Assembly: GCF_002749975.1 (NCBI RefSeq)
Contig: NZ_PEIG01000013.1
Span: 62,001-126,000 of the forward strand
DNA length: 64,000 nucleotides
Source of the DNA: Gloeocapsopsis sp. IPPAS B-1203
Lineage (GTDB): Bacteria; Cyanobacteriota; Cyanobacteriia; Cyanobacteriales; Chroococcidiopsidaceae
Direction of reading: 5' to 3'
The notes beneath the pieces were generated by a model that did no database searches, was not told the DNA's origin, and saw nothing but the letters and a program-made list of their open reading frames with translations. Each line of letters begins with the position of its first letter. Within the stretch, counting starts at the first letter, position 1. The position numbers and the translations under genes were made by a program. Shown one piece after another: positions 18,061 to 26,609 of this stretch.

Positions 18061-19070
18061 TTCAGGTAGGCGCAAAACTTCTGGGCTGTCTTACGGTTGC
18101 TCTTTGTGAACAGCGCACTTGCAGCATCTACATCCCCACACCAAAGCAATACTTCACAAAGCCTCAGTCGCTTGTAGGCAGCATTGACCTTGTAGAGGTT
18201 TTGTTTGAGATGATACCAGTCCAAAATTTCTCTTCGTTGTTGTTTAGGAGCGATCGCTGCGATTATATTCCAGATCCCATCATGTCCATCTCCAAGACAG
18301 GTAATAACTGGAGAAAGCGGCACAGACCTTACCCAGTTAGTCAGTCCTTGATTATCATAGAACCATGCTCCGGTAGCGTGACTATGAAGACTTACTGCTT
18401 TATAATCTCGCCATACACAAGCATATCCCAATTCGGTACGAAGTCGAACCTTTCCACCATCGATGCTCAATTCTTCCACTTCTGCCTTCACCTGGGGCAG
18501 CCGGAACTCTTGCCGATGTACCAATCTTTGTTGGGTTTTTGCAGATACTTTTATGCCTGTATATTCTTGTACATCTCGTGCCGCATCTTCGTAAGATACA
18601 TTTGCACTTGAACGCACACAGCAACTCTCAAGATATGGACTTAATCTTGTGTGGGATTTTACTTCAAGTCGTTTTGCTTGGATGCGCGTGAGCGGAAGCT
18701 TTCCCAAGATACTCTTTATCTGTCGCTTTCGTCCAACTGCTGTACCTGTGACTGTTTCGATAAAAAAATCCCCATGTGAGGCATTACATGCTCCAGTGCC
18801 AAGTCGCGTACAGATTTCTCTATTCCTGCCAGAGTTTTCAACTCTTCCTGATTTGCCTCCTCGTATAGGAGTGCGGCAATTGCATCTACATGTGCCTTAA
18901 TTGCTTGCGCTTTCTCTAAATTCATCCCCACTCCCTCTAATTTTATCCCCTATCTTCTCCTAAATCCTACCTATTTGCAAAAGTGACATGCTCCCCAACA
19001 CTTTATTGGGATGCTCATCAGGCTGTCGGTACTCTGGGCACTGGCACTGATGCACCAACTTGTCTGCCAT

Positions 19071-19263
19071 CAACTTCCAAAAAACTGCGGCAAACTTATA
19101 GCTGAAAAGTGTGAAGTTATTTCTATATGACCCCTAGGTGATTGAGGTTTACCGTCGCGAGAATGCGGTCCTAAAGCCTGTAAGGACTCTATACCGTTAG
19201 GATGAACTGATCAGTTCAGTAATGCCTGGTTTTAACTGCTTAGTCAGTTGGTTTTTCTAGTTA
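19071..19263. other. Gap with a perfect 16-bp palindrome
   Basis: No gene seen. TGAACTGATCAGTTCA at 19203-19218 is a perfect palindrome, 46 bp past the stop of the minus-strand TPR gene. It could be a binding site or the core of a terminator, but no U-tract follows. Confidence 0.4.
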
Positions 19264-19932
19264 TCATTGAATAATCTGAATTAAATCAAGTGTTTGTTGG
19301 TAGCCAACCCGATCGCCTTGCTGCTGAAAGAGAGTAGCCGCTTGCTGTAAATCTGAAATGGCTGCGGAACGATTGCTCAAAGCATAGTAAGCAAGACCTC
19401 GACGACCGTATGCTTGAGCCAGCGCTGGCTCAAGCTGGATGACCTGTGTAAAATCCTCAACAGCTTGTTCATGGTTATTAAGACTGTAGTGAGCCAAACC
19501 TCGGTTGTAGTAAGCATCAAGAAAAGTGGGAGCAAGTCTTAGAGTTTCATCAAACTTTTCAATTGCCCCTTGTAAATCCCCAACACTCGCCAGAGCAGTC
19601 CCCCAGCGAGCGTAAGCATCAACATGGTTTGGATCAATTTCAATGGCTTGACGAAATCCCTTAATTGCTTCTTGATAGTCTCCCAAAAATGCATAAGCAA
19701 GACCACGCTCACAGTAGGCTTCCATATAATCGGGATTAAGCTTTATCACTTGGCTAAAATCCTGAATCGCTCCTTGAAAGTTTCCCCGCTCCAACTGTGT
19801 TGAAGCCTGACTGAACAAATTTTCAGCCTGGGTTGATTCCGCAGCCTGAGTTTCCTGAGTACTCAGGGAAATCCCAGCGATCGATATTAGGGCGATCAGA
19901 ACCATACTCAATTGCTTGACTCTGTAAATCAT
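19264..19932 (-). CDS. Periplasmic TPR protein
   Basis: A 222-residue protein with a signal peptide (about 1-30, ending TQAAES). Four to five tetratricopeptide repeats of 34 residues follow (for example AYCERGLAYAFLGDYQEAI and AYYNRGLAHYSLNNHEQAV). TPR arrays mediate protein contacts, and no partner can be read from the sequence. It ends with LDLIQIIQ. It is separated from the Rieske operon by 340 bp and is probably a single-gene unit. A longer relative is at 47441-48556. Confidence 0.82.
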   Translation of the reverse strand: MIYRVKQLSMVLIALISIAGISLSTQETQAAESTQAENLFSQASTQLERGNFQGAIQDFSQVIKLNPDYMEAYCERGLAYAFLGDYQEAIKGFRQAIEIDPNHVDAYARWGTALASVGDLQGAIEKFDETLRLAPTFLDAYYNRGLAHYSLNNHEQAVEDFTQVIQLEPALAQAYGRRGLAYYALSNRSAAISDLQQAATLFQQQGDRVGYQQTLDLIQIIQ

Positions 19933-20272
19933 TTCGCCTCTATCACACAGAATTTTAATTTGGCTCTGTTCTAATCTTGCATAGAACCATCTTTAATCAA
20001 GGTTGCAACAGTTGCTAACCATTCAGTTCCACTATAACAGCGACTAACTCTCAAGTGTTGAAAATTTATCTAAGAGATAACAGCGTACTTTCTGAATGCG
20101 GTGCGATCTAACCTGAATGTTCTTAATAGAATTACTGTAAATGAAAGCTGTAAACTCGATCTTCCTAGACCAAACGTCAACACTAGCCCACCTTAGGTTA
20201 ATTGATGGCAATTTTCTTAAAGAAACGAATTCGCATCACCTAATAAGTATAATGCAGTGAAACTTAGCAATT
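19933..20272. other. Intergenic region, no gene seen
   Basis: 340 bp of AT-rich sequence between the TPR gene and the 3' end of the Rieske gene. It should hold the TPR promoter. I see no open frame, clear dyad or repeat. Confidence 0.35.
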
Positions 20273-20698
20273 TTAATTCAGCTTGACAAGAATTGATTGA
20301 TTTTCAACTTTAATGGAGTAACTTACTAAATCTCTCGTGGCTGGACCTTGAGTGACTTGTCCACGCGAATCAAATTCAGATCCATGACAGGGGCAGACAA
20401 ACTGGCTCTGATTATCTTTCCACTTCACAATGCATCCAGCGTGGGGACAGGTGGGATTGAGTACCACAATTGTCTGGGGGTGAGAAGCACTACCCACTAC
20501 GATGAGCCGAGTATTACCGACTTGAACTTGCAGTTTGCCTGCGGATTGATCTAACTCAGACACGTTGCCAACTACCACAAAGCCATCCGATCGTGAATTG
20601 GCAGCAATGCGTTTGAAGCCACAGGCTACCAGAATCGGTAGCAATGTGCTGGTTAGCCATCCCAGTCCTATCCATCTAAAGAAAGCGCGGCGATTCAT
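20273..20698 (-). CDS. Rieske [2Fe-2S] protein
   Basis: A 141-residue exported Rieske protein. The N-terminus NRRAFFRWIGLGW has twin arginines and ends in a lipobox-like LLPILVAC. The cluster motifs are CPHAGC and CPCHGS, 20 residues apart, and give the two Cys and two His ligands. It is the last gene of a three-gene unit after the multicopper oxidase and the ZIP transporter (3 bp gap). It may hand electrons to the oxidase or accept them. That role is inference. Confidence 0.87.
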   Translation of the reverse strand: MNRRAFFRWIGLGWLTSTLLPILVACGFKRIAANSRSDGFVVVGNVSELDQSAGKLQVQVGNTRLIVVGSASHPQTIVVLNPTCPHAGCIVKWKDNQSQFVCPCHGSEFDSRGQVTQGPATRDLVSYSIKVENQSILVKLN

Positions 20699-20701
20699 AC
20701 A

Positions 20702-21856
20702 TTAGAAATTGACGAGAAGTGCAGTTCCATACATGATGGCTAAACCTAAACTAAATCCAATTAGACTGACAGTAGAGAGCCAGTTACTACCTGATCGATG
20801 AGCAGTGCGTATCAAGTATGCTCCAACCTCCACCATCACTTGCAAGATTGCTCCGACTCCAATGCCTAAGAAAACTGCTGCCCAGTGAGGTGAAAAGGTA
20901 AAGGCTCCAATCCAAGTGCCAATAACAGCAGGCAGTCCTGCTAAGGCAATTAAACTGAGGAACGTCGTGAATTTAGGGCGTGCATCAACCAGAGGCGCAG
21001 CAATGCCGATTCCCTCTGTAATGTTATGCAGGGTGAACCCAACGACGAGCAACGAACCCAGTGCTGCTTCTCCAGCGGCAAAGGCAGTGCCGACTGCCAA
21101 TCCCTCTCCCAGGTTATGCCAGCCAATTCCTAATGCCAAATAACTTGCAAGTGCCTTCCCTTCTGGAGACTTGCCACCTTGTCTGCCGATCGCAAAAATC
21201 GCAAGAAACGAGGTGATAGCAACAAGCCAAACAAGCGCACTAGCAGAGAAAGCACTTGCTGACTTCGTTGCAAGTTCTAATCCTTCTTCCAATGTGTCTA
21301 CGAGAAGAAATGCCAGCATGCCGACGGTCAGCGCCAAAATGAACTTCATTCCCTGTCCGCCTAATTGTTTTAAAGCTGGGTAGAACAGCATTCCTAGAGT
21401 TACAGGCATGACTCCTATATATAACCCCAGCAGCGCATACGCCAAAATGCGAATCAACGAAAATTGGGGCGTTGGTACGGCAACAGCAATCTCATGATCA
21501 AACCCGATTCCCGTATCGGTGATGAACCGAATGTGATGCGCCTCATCGCGCACCCAGGGGTAAGGCAATTTAATCCAAGCCGTTTGCAATCGGGGTAATT
21601 CTCCAGGTGGCGTTTGGGTAAATTGCCAGTAGGCTCCGTCAACCTGAATTTGGGCGATTTGCATCGGTTCTGAGCCGCTGGTTCTCACTAATAAAGAGAT
21701 ACCTTGATCGCCTAGCAAAGTTCGCTCTACTGTAAGCTTCTCAATTGGAGGGGCTGAAACTCCTAATGGTTCAAGTGGATTGCTAGAAAGAAATACTCCA
21801 ATCGCGAGCGCCAGTGCAACGAGCGGCAAGATGATCCAAAGCAACGTCTTTCTCAT
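20702..21856 (-). CDS. ZIP-family metal transporter with an extra N-terminal domain
   Basis: A 384-residue membrane protein. Residues 1-20 are a hydrophobic anchor, and about 35-125 form a soluble beta-rich domain. The rest has about eight helices. The ZIP metal-site helices read HNLGEGLAVGTAFAAGE and HNITEGIGIAAPL, keeping His and Glu in both. It would move divalent metal across the inner membrane. The N-terminal domain is not usual for ZIP proteins and may contact the neighbouring oxidase. The start overlaps the oxidase stop by 4 bp (ATGA). Confidence 0.87.
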   Translation of the reverse strand: MRKTLLWIILPLVALALAIGVFLSSNPLEPLGVSAPPIEKLTVERTLLGDQGISLLVRTSGSEPMQIAQIQVDGAYWQFTQTPPGELPRLQTAWIKLPYPWVRDEAHHIRFITDTGIGFDHEIAVAVPTPQFSLIRILAYALLGLYIGVMPVTLGMLFYPALKQLGGQGMKFILALTVGMLAFLLVDTLEEGLELATKSASAFSASALVWLVAITSFLAIFAIGRQGGKSPEGKALASYLALGIGWHNLGEGLAVGTAFAAGEAALGSLLVVGFTLHNITEGIGIAAPLVDARPKFTTFLSLIALAGLPAVIGTWIGAFTFSPHWAAVFLGIGVGAILQVMVEVGAYLIRTAHRSGSNWLSTVSLIGFSLGLAIMYGTALLVNF

Positions 21857-22941
21857 GCCACCACCTCAAATGCACTCATCCAACCGAGTTCCAAAAATTC
21901 TGACTGGTGAGCGTGGAACATATAAATGCCCAGTTCATGCTTCTGAAATGTAAACTCCAAAATGCCTCGCTGGGCTTGGCATTGCATGATAGTATCAACT
22001 GTTCGCAACGTTGGTATTAACGTGGTTCCGTGGTCGTAGTAATCAAAAAAGTTTCCGTGGAGATGGAAGGAATTGATCGGGTCAAACTCAGTGACATTGA
22101 TCAAATACACTCGTACTGGGCGATCGCGCTCAATCTGAATCGGGCGTTTCATAAACTCATGCGGAATCGTATTGACCGCATAGAATTCGTTCTCCTCGTC
22201 AAAATTGGTGTCAAATGCGTTCATCACCATGAGAAACTCTTGCCACTTGGCGTTCTGCGGACTACCGAGTAACCGAGACTGGGCTTTTTCTTGTTGGTCA
22301 GGATGTTGTTTAGGATCAGGGTCGATAATAAACGCGCCGTAGAGTCCCTTGTGCAGGTGCCGTTTGAACGGAGCAGAGTGACAGTGATAGAGGTGACAGC
22401 CAAAGGGTTTGGCATCAAACTCATAAACCACTTCCTGCTCCGGAAATGCTTCAAGCGTACCAGGAACACCATCTTGCCGTGCTGAATGAATGCCGTGAAA
22501 ATGCAGCGTGTGTGGATGAACACCTGGATTTTTGAAGCGAATTCGGACGCGATCTCCTTCCGTGACTCGCAGCGTTGGACCCGGAACGCGCCCATTGTAC
22601 GTCCAGGCAGGATAAACGACTCCAGGGGCAATCTCAACCTCCTGTTCTGCAATTGATATTTCAAACTCTCGCAATGTCTTGCCATTAGGCAATTGTGAAA
22701 CTTTTCCTACTTCCCAATCCGTCAAGATATTTTGTGGATCAAACCCATTGCGGGAATTGTCTACATCTCCCATCGTCATACTGCCTCCATGCACTGGCAC
22801 AGAATGACCTGAAGGTGTACTAGTGTCCGCAGAAGTAGGAGTTTGAGCAAAGGCACTACTGGGCAAAAGCTTACTCAGCAATGTCCCAAAACCTAATATG
22901 CCACCACCGATGAGCGATCGCCGTTTGAGACTCAAATCCAT
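21853..22941 (-). CDS. Two-domain multicopper oxidase
   Basis: A 362-residue exported oxidase. A Tat-type signal (KRRSLIGGGILG) is followed by cupredoxin domains. Copper motifs seen: LHFHGIHSA, HLYHCHSAPFKRHLHKG, FHLHGNFFD and YMFHAHQSEFLELGWM. The size fits two-domain oxidases or nitrite-reductase-like proteins rather than CueO or CotA (about 500 residues). It leads an operon with ZIP and Rieske genes. Oxidation of Cu(I) or Mn/Fe in the periplasm is likely, but the substrate is not evident. Confidence 0.88.
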   Translation of the reverse strand: MDLSLKRRSLIGGGILGFGTLLSKLLPSSAFAQTPTSADTSTPSGHSVPVHGGSMTMGDVDNSRNGFDPQNILTDWEVGKVSQLPNGKTLREFEISIAEQEVEIAPGVVYPAWTYNGRVPGPTLRVTEGDRVRIRFKNPGVHPHTLHFHGIHSARQDGVPGTLEAFPEQEVVYEFDAKPFGCHLYHCHSAPFKRHLHKGLYGAFIIDPDPKQHPDQQEKAQSRLLGSPQNAKWQEFLMVMNAFDTNFDEENEFYAVNTIPHEFMKRPIQIERDRPVRVYLINVTEFDPINSFHLHGNFFDYYDHGTTLIPTLRTVDTIMQCQAQRGILEFTFQKHELGIYMFHAHQSEFLELGWMSAFEVVA

Positions 22942-23105
22942 GATCTCTTCTTTTCATATTTCTTTCATAATTTCACAAATTAGCGCACATTGATTAAGTT
23001 CAGCCATTAAACTTTGTGAGTAAGGTGGGTGAGCAGACGCTCACGCCTCGTGGAAACAGTAGCAATCAGCCAGATAGTCTGCCGCTGTCCGAATGACCAC
23101 AATAG

Positions 23106-23435
23106 CTAGGTTCTAGGTGCATACATCATCACTAATACACCGACCAGAACAATGGCAGCTCCGAGCCAGTCCAGGCGATCGGGCATAACGTTGTCAATTT
23201 TCCATCCCCAAAGAATGGAAAGGATAATGAAAACTCCGCCGTAAGCGGCATAAGCCCGACCAAAGTTGGCGGGTTGAAGGGTGGCAACAAAACCATAAGT
23301 TGTGAGCAAAACAGCCCCGCATAGCACTAACCAAAGGCTTTTACCTTCACGCAACCACAGCCAGACTAAATAGCCGCCTCCGATTTCAAAGAGACCCGAC
23401 AGAACAAACAGAAGTAGTGAATTGAGAATGTGCAT
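23106..23435 (-). CDS. YnfA/UPF0060 family membrane protein
   Basis: A 109-residue protein with four membrane helices. [16 protein letters not shown] and [14 protein letters not shown] match the YnfA (UPF0060) family, which is related to small multidrug resistance transporters. The C-terminus ends VMMYAPRT. It is a single gene next to a broken P-type ATPase. Its transported substrate is unknown. Confidence 0.88.
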   Translation of the reverse strand: MHILNSLLLFVLSGLFEIGGGYLVWLWLREGKSLWLVLCGAVLLTTYGFVATLQPANFGRAYAAYGGVFIILSILWGWKIDNVMPDRLDWLGAAIVLVGVLVMMYAPRT

Positions 23436-23469
23436 ATTGCAGTAGTTCCAAGTACAGTCTGCTGAACTA

Positions 23470-24316
23470 TTGTCATTGATAATGCTTCTTTCCTTCTCCA
23501 GGACGATGAAAATTTGCGTAAATCAGGCGATTGCTCAGTTCGTCCGCCAACAGAACCTGACCTGGGCAAGAGCTGTGAACGTTCAAGCCCAAGCGGGACA
23601 GGGGATCACTGGAGAAATAGATGGTCACAGGGCGATCGTGGGTAAAGCTGCGTTTGTCCAGGTGCAGGTGAATGATGTTGCCAAACCCCTGATAGAGCAG
23701 AGCCAACAGTGGGAAGCTGATGGCAAAACGGTGGTTTGGGTTGCCTACGCTGGAGAAATCTTAGGCATCATTGCGGTGGCAGATACGGTACGACCCGCAG
23801 CAGCACAGGCGATCGCCCGATTGAAACGGCTGGGAATTGAGCAGATTGTGATGCTAACCGGAGATAACTCCCGCACGGCTCATAGCATCGCTCAACAGGT
23901 TGGAGTCGATCAGGTTTACGCAGAACTCTTACCCGAAGAGAAAGTGGATGTCATTCGCAAACTTCAGAAGCAGTATCAGGCAGTCGCAATGGTGGGAGAC
24001 GGTATCAATGATGCACCCACCTTAGCTCAAGCATCTGTTGGCATTGCGATTGGGAGCTGCGGGCAGTGACGTGGCATTAGAAACGGCAGATATTGTCTTG
24101 ATAGCAGATCGCCTGGAGAGATTAGAACATGCGATTCGCCTGGGTCGCCGCGCTCAAGGAGTGGTCAAGCAAAACATTGTGTTTGCCCTCAGTTTTGTGG
24201 TGATTCTATTGATCGCAAACTTTGCAGGCAATATTACCCTACCGTTTGGTGTGTTGGGGCATGAAGGCTCGACCGTGACCGTAACGTTGAGTGGATTGCG
24301 ATTACTCAGAGATTAA
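23470..24316 (+). pseudogene. C-terminal remnant of a heavy-metal P-type ATPase
   Basis: From about 23520 the frame encodes the nucleotide-binding part ([14 protein letters not shown]), [11 protein letters not shown] and [16 protein letters not shown]. The whole N-terminus with metal-binding sites, membrane helices and the DKTGT phosphorylation site is missing. Near 24052 a one-base insertion (GCGATTGGGAGC) shifts the frame. The rest ([15 protein letters not shown], a membrane helix and GLRLLRD) continues to 24316. It looks like a 5'-deleted and frameshifted copy of a CadA/ZntA-type gene. Two intact homologues lie at 44028 and 50342. Confidence 0.85.
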
Positions 24317-24341
24317 TCAATTCAAACTGGAGAAAATAAAA

Positions 24342-24403
24342 ATGACTACCAAAACAAATCATCAATTCTCGTTCGAGTGGAATCAACACCGTTACTCGAT
24401 CGC
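24342..24403 (+). pseudogene. 5' fragment of an unknown gene
   Basis: After a GGAG site, an ATG opens a frame starting MTTKTNHQFSFEWNQHRYS. It runs into sequence that is the antisense of the DUF190 remnant. The first 20 codons read like the start of a real protein cut at a recombination junction near 24403. Too short to identify. Confidence 0.25.
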
Positions 24404-24675
24404 TTACGACACAGCCTGTACGATGGGGAGAAATTGGGCGATCGCCTCTGCCTTGTCGATGATTGTTACGACCATCGGCAAATCTGCTAGTTCCATCATG
24501 CGGTCGGTGTAGATTCGCCCACCCTGCTGTACACCGTATCCTTCTACTCCTCGTGTGACTGTCGCACCTAAAAGTTGATGCTGTCGTGCGGTTTCAACAA
24601 TCGCTAGAAACAAAGGTTCCCCTGCCAATGATCAGATTCATTGACGTAAATTGTGAGTCGTTCCCAGTTACTCAT
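24404..24675 (-). pseudogene. Frameshifted DUF190 protein
   Basis: From ATG 24675 the minus strand reads MSNWERLTIYVNESDHWQG. It then loses frame at a GGGG run, and resumes as PLFLAIVETARQHQLLGATV, GVEGYG, DLPMVVTIIDK and IAQFLPIVQAVS up to 24404. This is the DUF190 family, typically encoded beside crcB fluoride channels. One missing G explains the break. The start overlaps the crcB stop by 4 bp, so it was the third gene of that operon. Confidence 0.82.
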
Positions 24676-25109
24676 GGCAACCTCCGCGCTAGAAAACTTC
24701 CGAATTCCAAACACAGCACTCCCAGAAAAGCGGTGCCAATCCAATACAGCGGCATCTCCCACTGCCTCACTGTCAGTAGTTTGTCTGCATCCAATTCATA
24801 AGTAGAAAACGTGGTGTATGACCCTAGAAAACCGACTGCAATGATCAATCGCAGATCGGGTGAGATCAAACGTCGCTCTATTGCAAGGTGGGTGAAAAAG
24901 CCCATTAGAAAAGCGCCTGATACGTTGATGACAAACGTACCAAACGGAAAAGCGGTTCCAAGCCACTGGTTTAAGCCCAGCGTCAGGTAATATCGGCTCA
25001 AGGCTCCTGCGATCGCCCCAAAACTAATCGCTAAAGGCACTCGCACATTGGCATTACTCGACCGCAGGATGAACCGGATTCCCGCTCCACTTTTTGCCAG
25101 CCAACTCAT
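24672..25109 (-). CDS. crcB: Fluoride channel CrcB/FluC, second copy
   Basis: A 145-residue membrane protein with four helices. Family motifs are GAIAGALSRYYL, GTFVINVSGAFLMGF and GFLGSYTTFSTYELD. FluC proteins form dual-topology dimers that let fluoride leave the cell. ATG 25109 is taken as start, as it stands right after the stop of the first crcB (TGAGATG). The N-terminal 20 residues before the first helix are longer than usual. With the first copy it may form a heterodimer, or both may be homodimers. Confidence 0.9.
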   Translation of the reverse strand: MSWLAKSGAGIRFILRSSNANVRVPLAISFGAIAGALSRYYLTLGLNQWLGTAFPFGTFVINVSGAFLMGFFTHLAIERRLISPDLRLIIAVGFLGSYTTFSTYELDADKLLTVRQWEMPLYWIGTAFLGVLCLEFGSFLARRLP

Positions 25110-25110
25110 C

Positions 25111-25500
25111 TCAACTTCCCCCGTCATGCACCAGTTTCGCCAGTGCGATGCCGATCTCCAAACAGATGCCGCCCAACGCAACACTTCCTGCCCAGTAAAA
25201 CAACATCTTGGCCCGATCTCTGCCCCGCATCAAAACAGAGGTGTCAAGCGCATAGGTCGAGAATGTCGTATAGGAGCCAAGAAAGCCAGTTGTAATTAGG
25301 AGTTGCAGTTCTGGAGAGCCGATCACTTGCTCGATTCCTAACCCGGCAAAAAAGCCCATCAGCAGCGCTCCAGAGAGGTTAATGAAAAATGTTCCAAAGG
25401 GAAAACTGATTCCGAACCACTGGCTGCACAACACCGTGAGGTAGTAACGACTCAGCGCCCCTGGAATTGCCCCTAGACCAACGGCAATTGGCGCACTCAT
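25111..25500 (-). CDS. crcB: Fluoride channel CrcB/FluC, first copy
   Basis: A 129-residue CrcB protein from ATG 25500 (MSAPIAVGLG). In-frame ATGs at 25569 and 25578 would add about 25 residues. Motifs are GAIPGALSRYYL, GTFFINLSGALLMGF and GFLGSYTTFSTYALD. It shares these with the second copy but differs elsewhere. It leads the unit crcB-crcB-DUF190 (the last broken). No convincing fluoride riboswitch was found upstream, only a 10-bp hairpin at 25615-25666. Confidence 0.9.
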   Translation of the reverse strand: MSAPIAVGLGAIPGALSRYYLTVLCSQWFGISFPFGTFFINLSGALLMGFFAGLGIEQVIGSPELQLLITTGFLGSYTTFSTYALDTSVLMRGRDRAKMLFYWAGSVALGGICLEIGIALAKLVHDGGS

Positions 25501-25614
25501 CGCTGGGTTATGCTGAGTCAACAAACCCAAAACCTGGAAGGGGATTAAAGTAAGTGGATTAATAACCATACAGCACACCTAAAGCCACGTTGAAGCAGAA
25601 GTCCTTTTCGCGGT

Positions 25615-25666
25615 TTCAGGAGAGATGCCAATGCTGTATTTCTGCACATAGCCCTACTCTCCTGAA
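25615..25666. repeat. 10-bp inverted repeat upstream of crcB
   Basis: TTCAGGAGAG (25615-25624) pairs with CTCTCCTGAA (25657-25666) across a 32-nt loop, about 115 bp upstream of the first crcB start. It might be an RNA structure in the leader. It lacks the fluoride aptamer pattern I would expect. Confidence 0.35.
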
Positions 25667-25805
25667 GCGAAAGCGGAAAGTAGGAGCCATCAGCTATCAG
25701 CCAATCGATCTGACAGCGGTTTTGGCAAGCTCTATTGCCATAATTTCTTTATACCGCCAAACCCGTAAATTGACAAGGTAAGTTAGTTCTCTTAGGAAAA
25801 GATAG

Positions 25806-26375
25806 CTAGGGAAATTTCCCCTCTAGCTCATCTGTTATGCCAAACTCTTGGGCTTCGTACACCTGCTGGCTGAAGTTCTGGAAGTCTTGTTCACAAGCAT
25901 CAAATGCATCGAGAGCAGTTGAGTAACCGGAGGCTTCAAAGAAATCACGTTCCCGTATTTTGGGCAGCCATGATCTCAACTTTGCCAACTCCGCCTCATT
26001 TTCATCCAACTCAGCAAACGTCAGATTGCGAATCCCCCGCTCGTGATCCAGTTCTTTGTGAAAGTCTCGGCAACGCCCTAGAAACTCCCGATACTCCTCC
26101 TCTACCTGTTGCTGAAACCGCCCGATCAGCCTTGCGTTTTGCGCTTCATCCTCAATTTGAACCGTAAGTAAATCTGCCTCTCCGTTGCCAGAGGCAATTT
26201 CGGCTCTCAGTTTCTCCAACTGCTGCTGCAAGTTCTCTCGATGTGGCAAAACACAGACAGACTGCTGTAAATACAGCCCACCCCAGCCCTTGAGCTTGCG
26301 CCACACATATACCCTTTGAGTTGAGGGTTGCGAGGGAACTCGATAAATCAATAAATTCCAGGCTTGGCTTGACAT
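25806..26375 (-). CDS. ChrB-like chromate resistance protein (N-terminal domain)
   Basis: A 189-residue protein with the ChrB N-terminal signature WNLLIYRVPSQPSTQRVYVW, followed by QQSVCVLPHR and a long charged helical region. Full ChrB has a second domain that is absent here, so the role may be limited to regulation. No chrA chromate transporter is seen in the window. The ATG is directly preceded by a 24-bp direct repeat. Confidence 0.72.
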   Translation of the reverse strand: MSSQAWNLLIYRVPSQPSTQRVYVWRKLKGWGGLYLQQSVCVLPHRENLQQQLEKLRAEIASGNGEADLLTVQIEDEAQNARLIGRFQQQVEEEYREFLGRCRDFHKELDHERGIRNLTFAELDENEAELAKLRSWLPKIRERDFFEASGYSTALDAFDACEQDFQNFSQQVYEAQEFGITDELEGKFP

Positions 26376-26377
26376 GA

Positions 26378-26451
26378 GCTAATTGTAACAGGTGTTGCAT
26401 TCAAGCTGGAAGTGTGGCAAGCTTGAGGCTAATTGTAACAGGTGTTGCATT
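26378..26451. repeat. Two perfect 24-bp direct repeats
   Basis: The same 24 bases (starting GCTAATTGTAACAGGTG and ending TTGCATT) occur at 26378-26401 and 26428-26451, 50 bp apart. They lie right upstream of the chrB-like start. On the minus strand each copy holds TACAAT, a good -10 box, so this may be a duplicated promoter or operator. A second tandem, TATTTTGTGGAAG, lies at about 26457-26484. Confidence 0.6.
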
Positions 26452-26609
26452 TAGCCTATTTTGTGGAAGTATTTTGTGGAAGAAGTCGAAGCAACGGCAG
26501 TAGTGACTGAAATTGAGTGGTCTGAAGTTACAGAGGGATAAGCCTTGTTTTAGACGCAGAACAAGTAGAACAAAGATTTTGATATTTGAGCTAGAAGGGA
26601 GACGCGATT

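Larger units (their letters stand above)
16418..18931 (-). pseudogene. ISKra4-family transposase, split by an IS701-like insertion
   Basis: The N-terminal part (MNLEKAQAIKAHVDAIAALL) starts at 18931 or 18925. At 18762-18768 a run of seven T leads from one frame into FIETVTGTAVGRKRQ and then SILGKLPLTRIQ. TTTTTTA is a classic -1 slippery site, so this shift may be programmed. The core has LSIDGGKVRLR and CLGDGHDGIWN. The gene is cut at CAYL and resumes at 16613 with KKHCHRIVNYQHFHAQKVS, ending CAYLNGMLSS at 16418. The frame is perfect once the inner IS and one TTCAG are removed. Confidence 0.8.
16391..18996 (-). mobile_element. ISKra4-family insertion sequence, itself interrupted
   Basis: Terminal inverted repeats: GGGAGCA-a-GTCACTTTTGCAA at 16392-16412 and its complement at 18975-18995 (one mismatch in 21). 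A 6-bp target duplication AACACT flanks it (16385-16390 and 18997-19002). Without the inner IS and its target copy it would be about 1.16 kb. It split an older transposase fragment. Confidence 0.8.
16162..19070 (-). pseudogene. N-terminal fragment of an ISAzo13-like transposase, split by ISKra4
   Basis: Joining the flanks of the ISKra4 element with one copy of AACACT gives an open minus-strand frame from ATG 19070. It reads MADKLVHQCQCPEYRQPDEH, then KVLHYRLNVFLSYLNEYQRR, and runs to a stop at 16162. The first 60 residues resemble the N-terminus of ISAzo13-type transposases. The rest diverges into an unrelated tail, so the fragment was already truncated. The family assignment rests on pattern memory. 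Confidence 0.5.

Noticed and set aside
22952-22968. ATTTCA-type direct repeat before the multicopper oxidase
   Set aside because: TTTCAT-N5-TTTCAT is present, but in the opposite orientation and 11 bp from the start codon, unlike the seven accepted sites.
25500-25805. Fluoride riboswitch before crcB
   Set aside because: A hairpin is present but not the conserved aptamer pattern that I would recognise.
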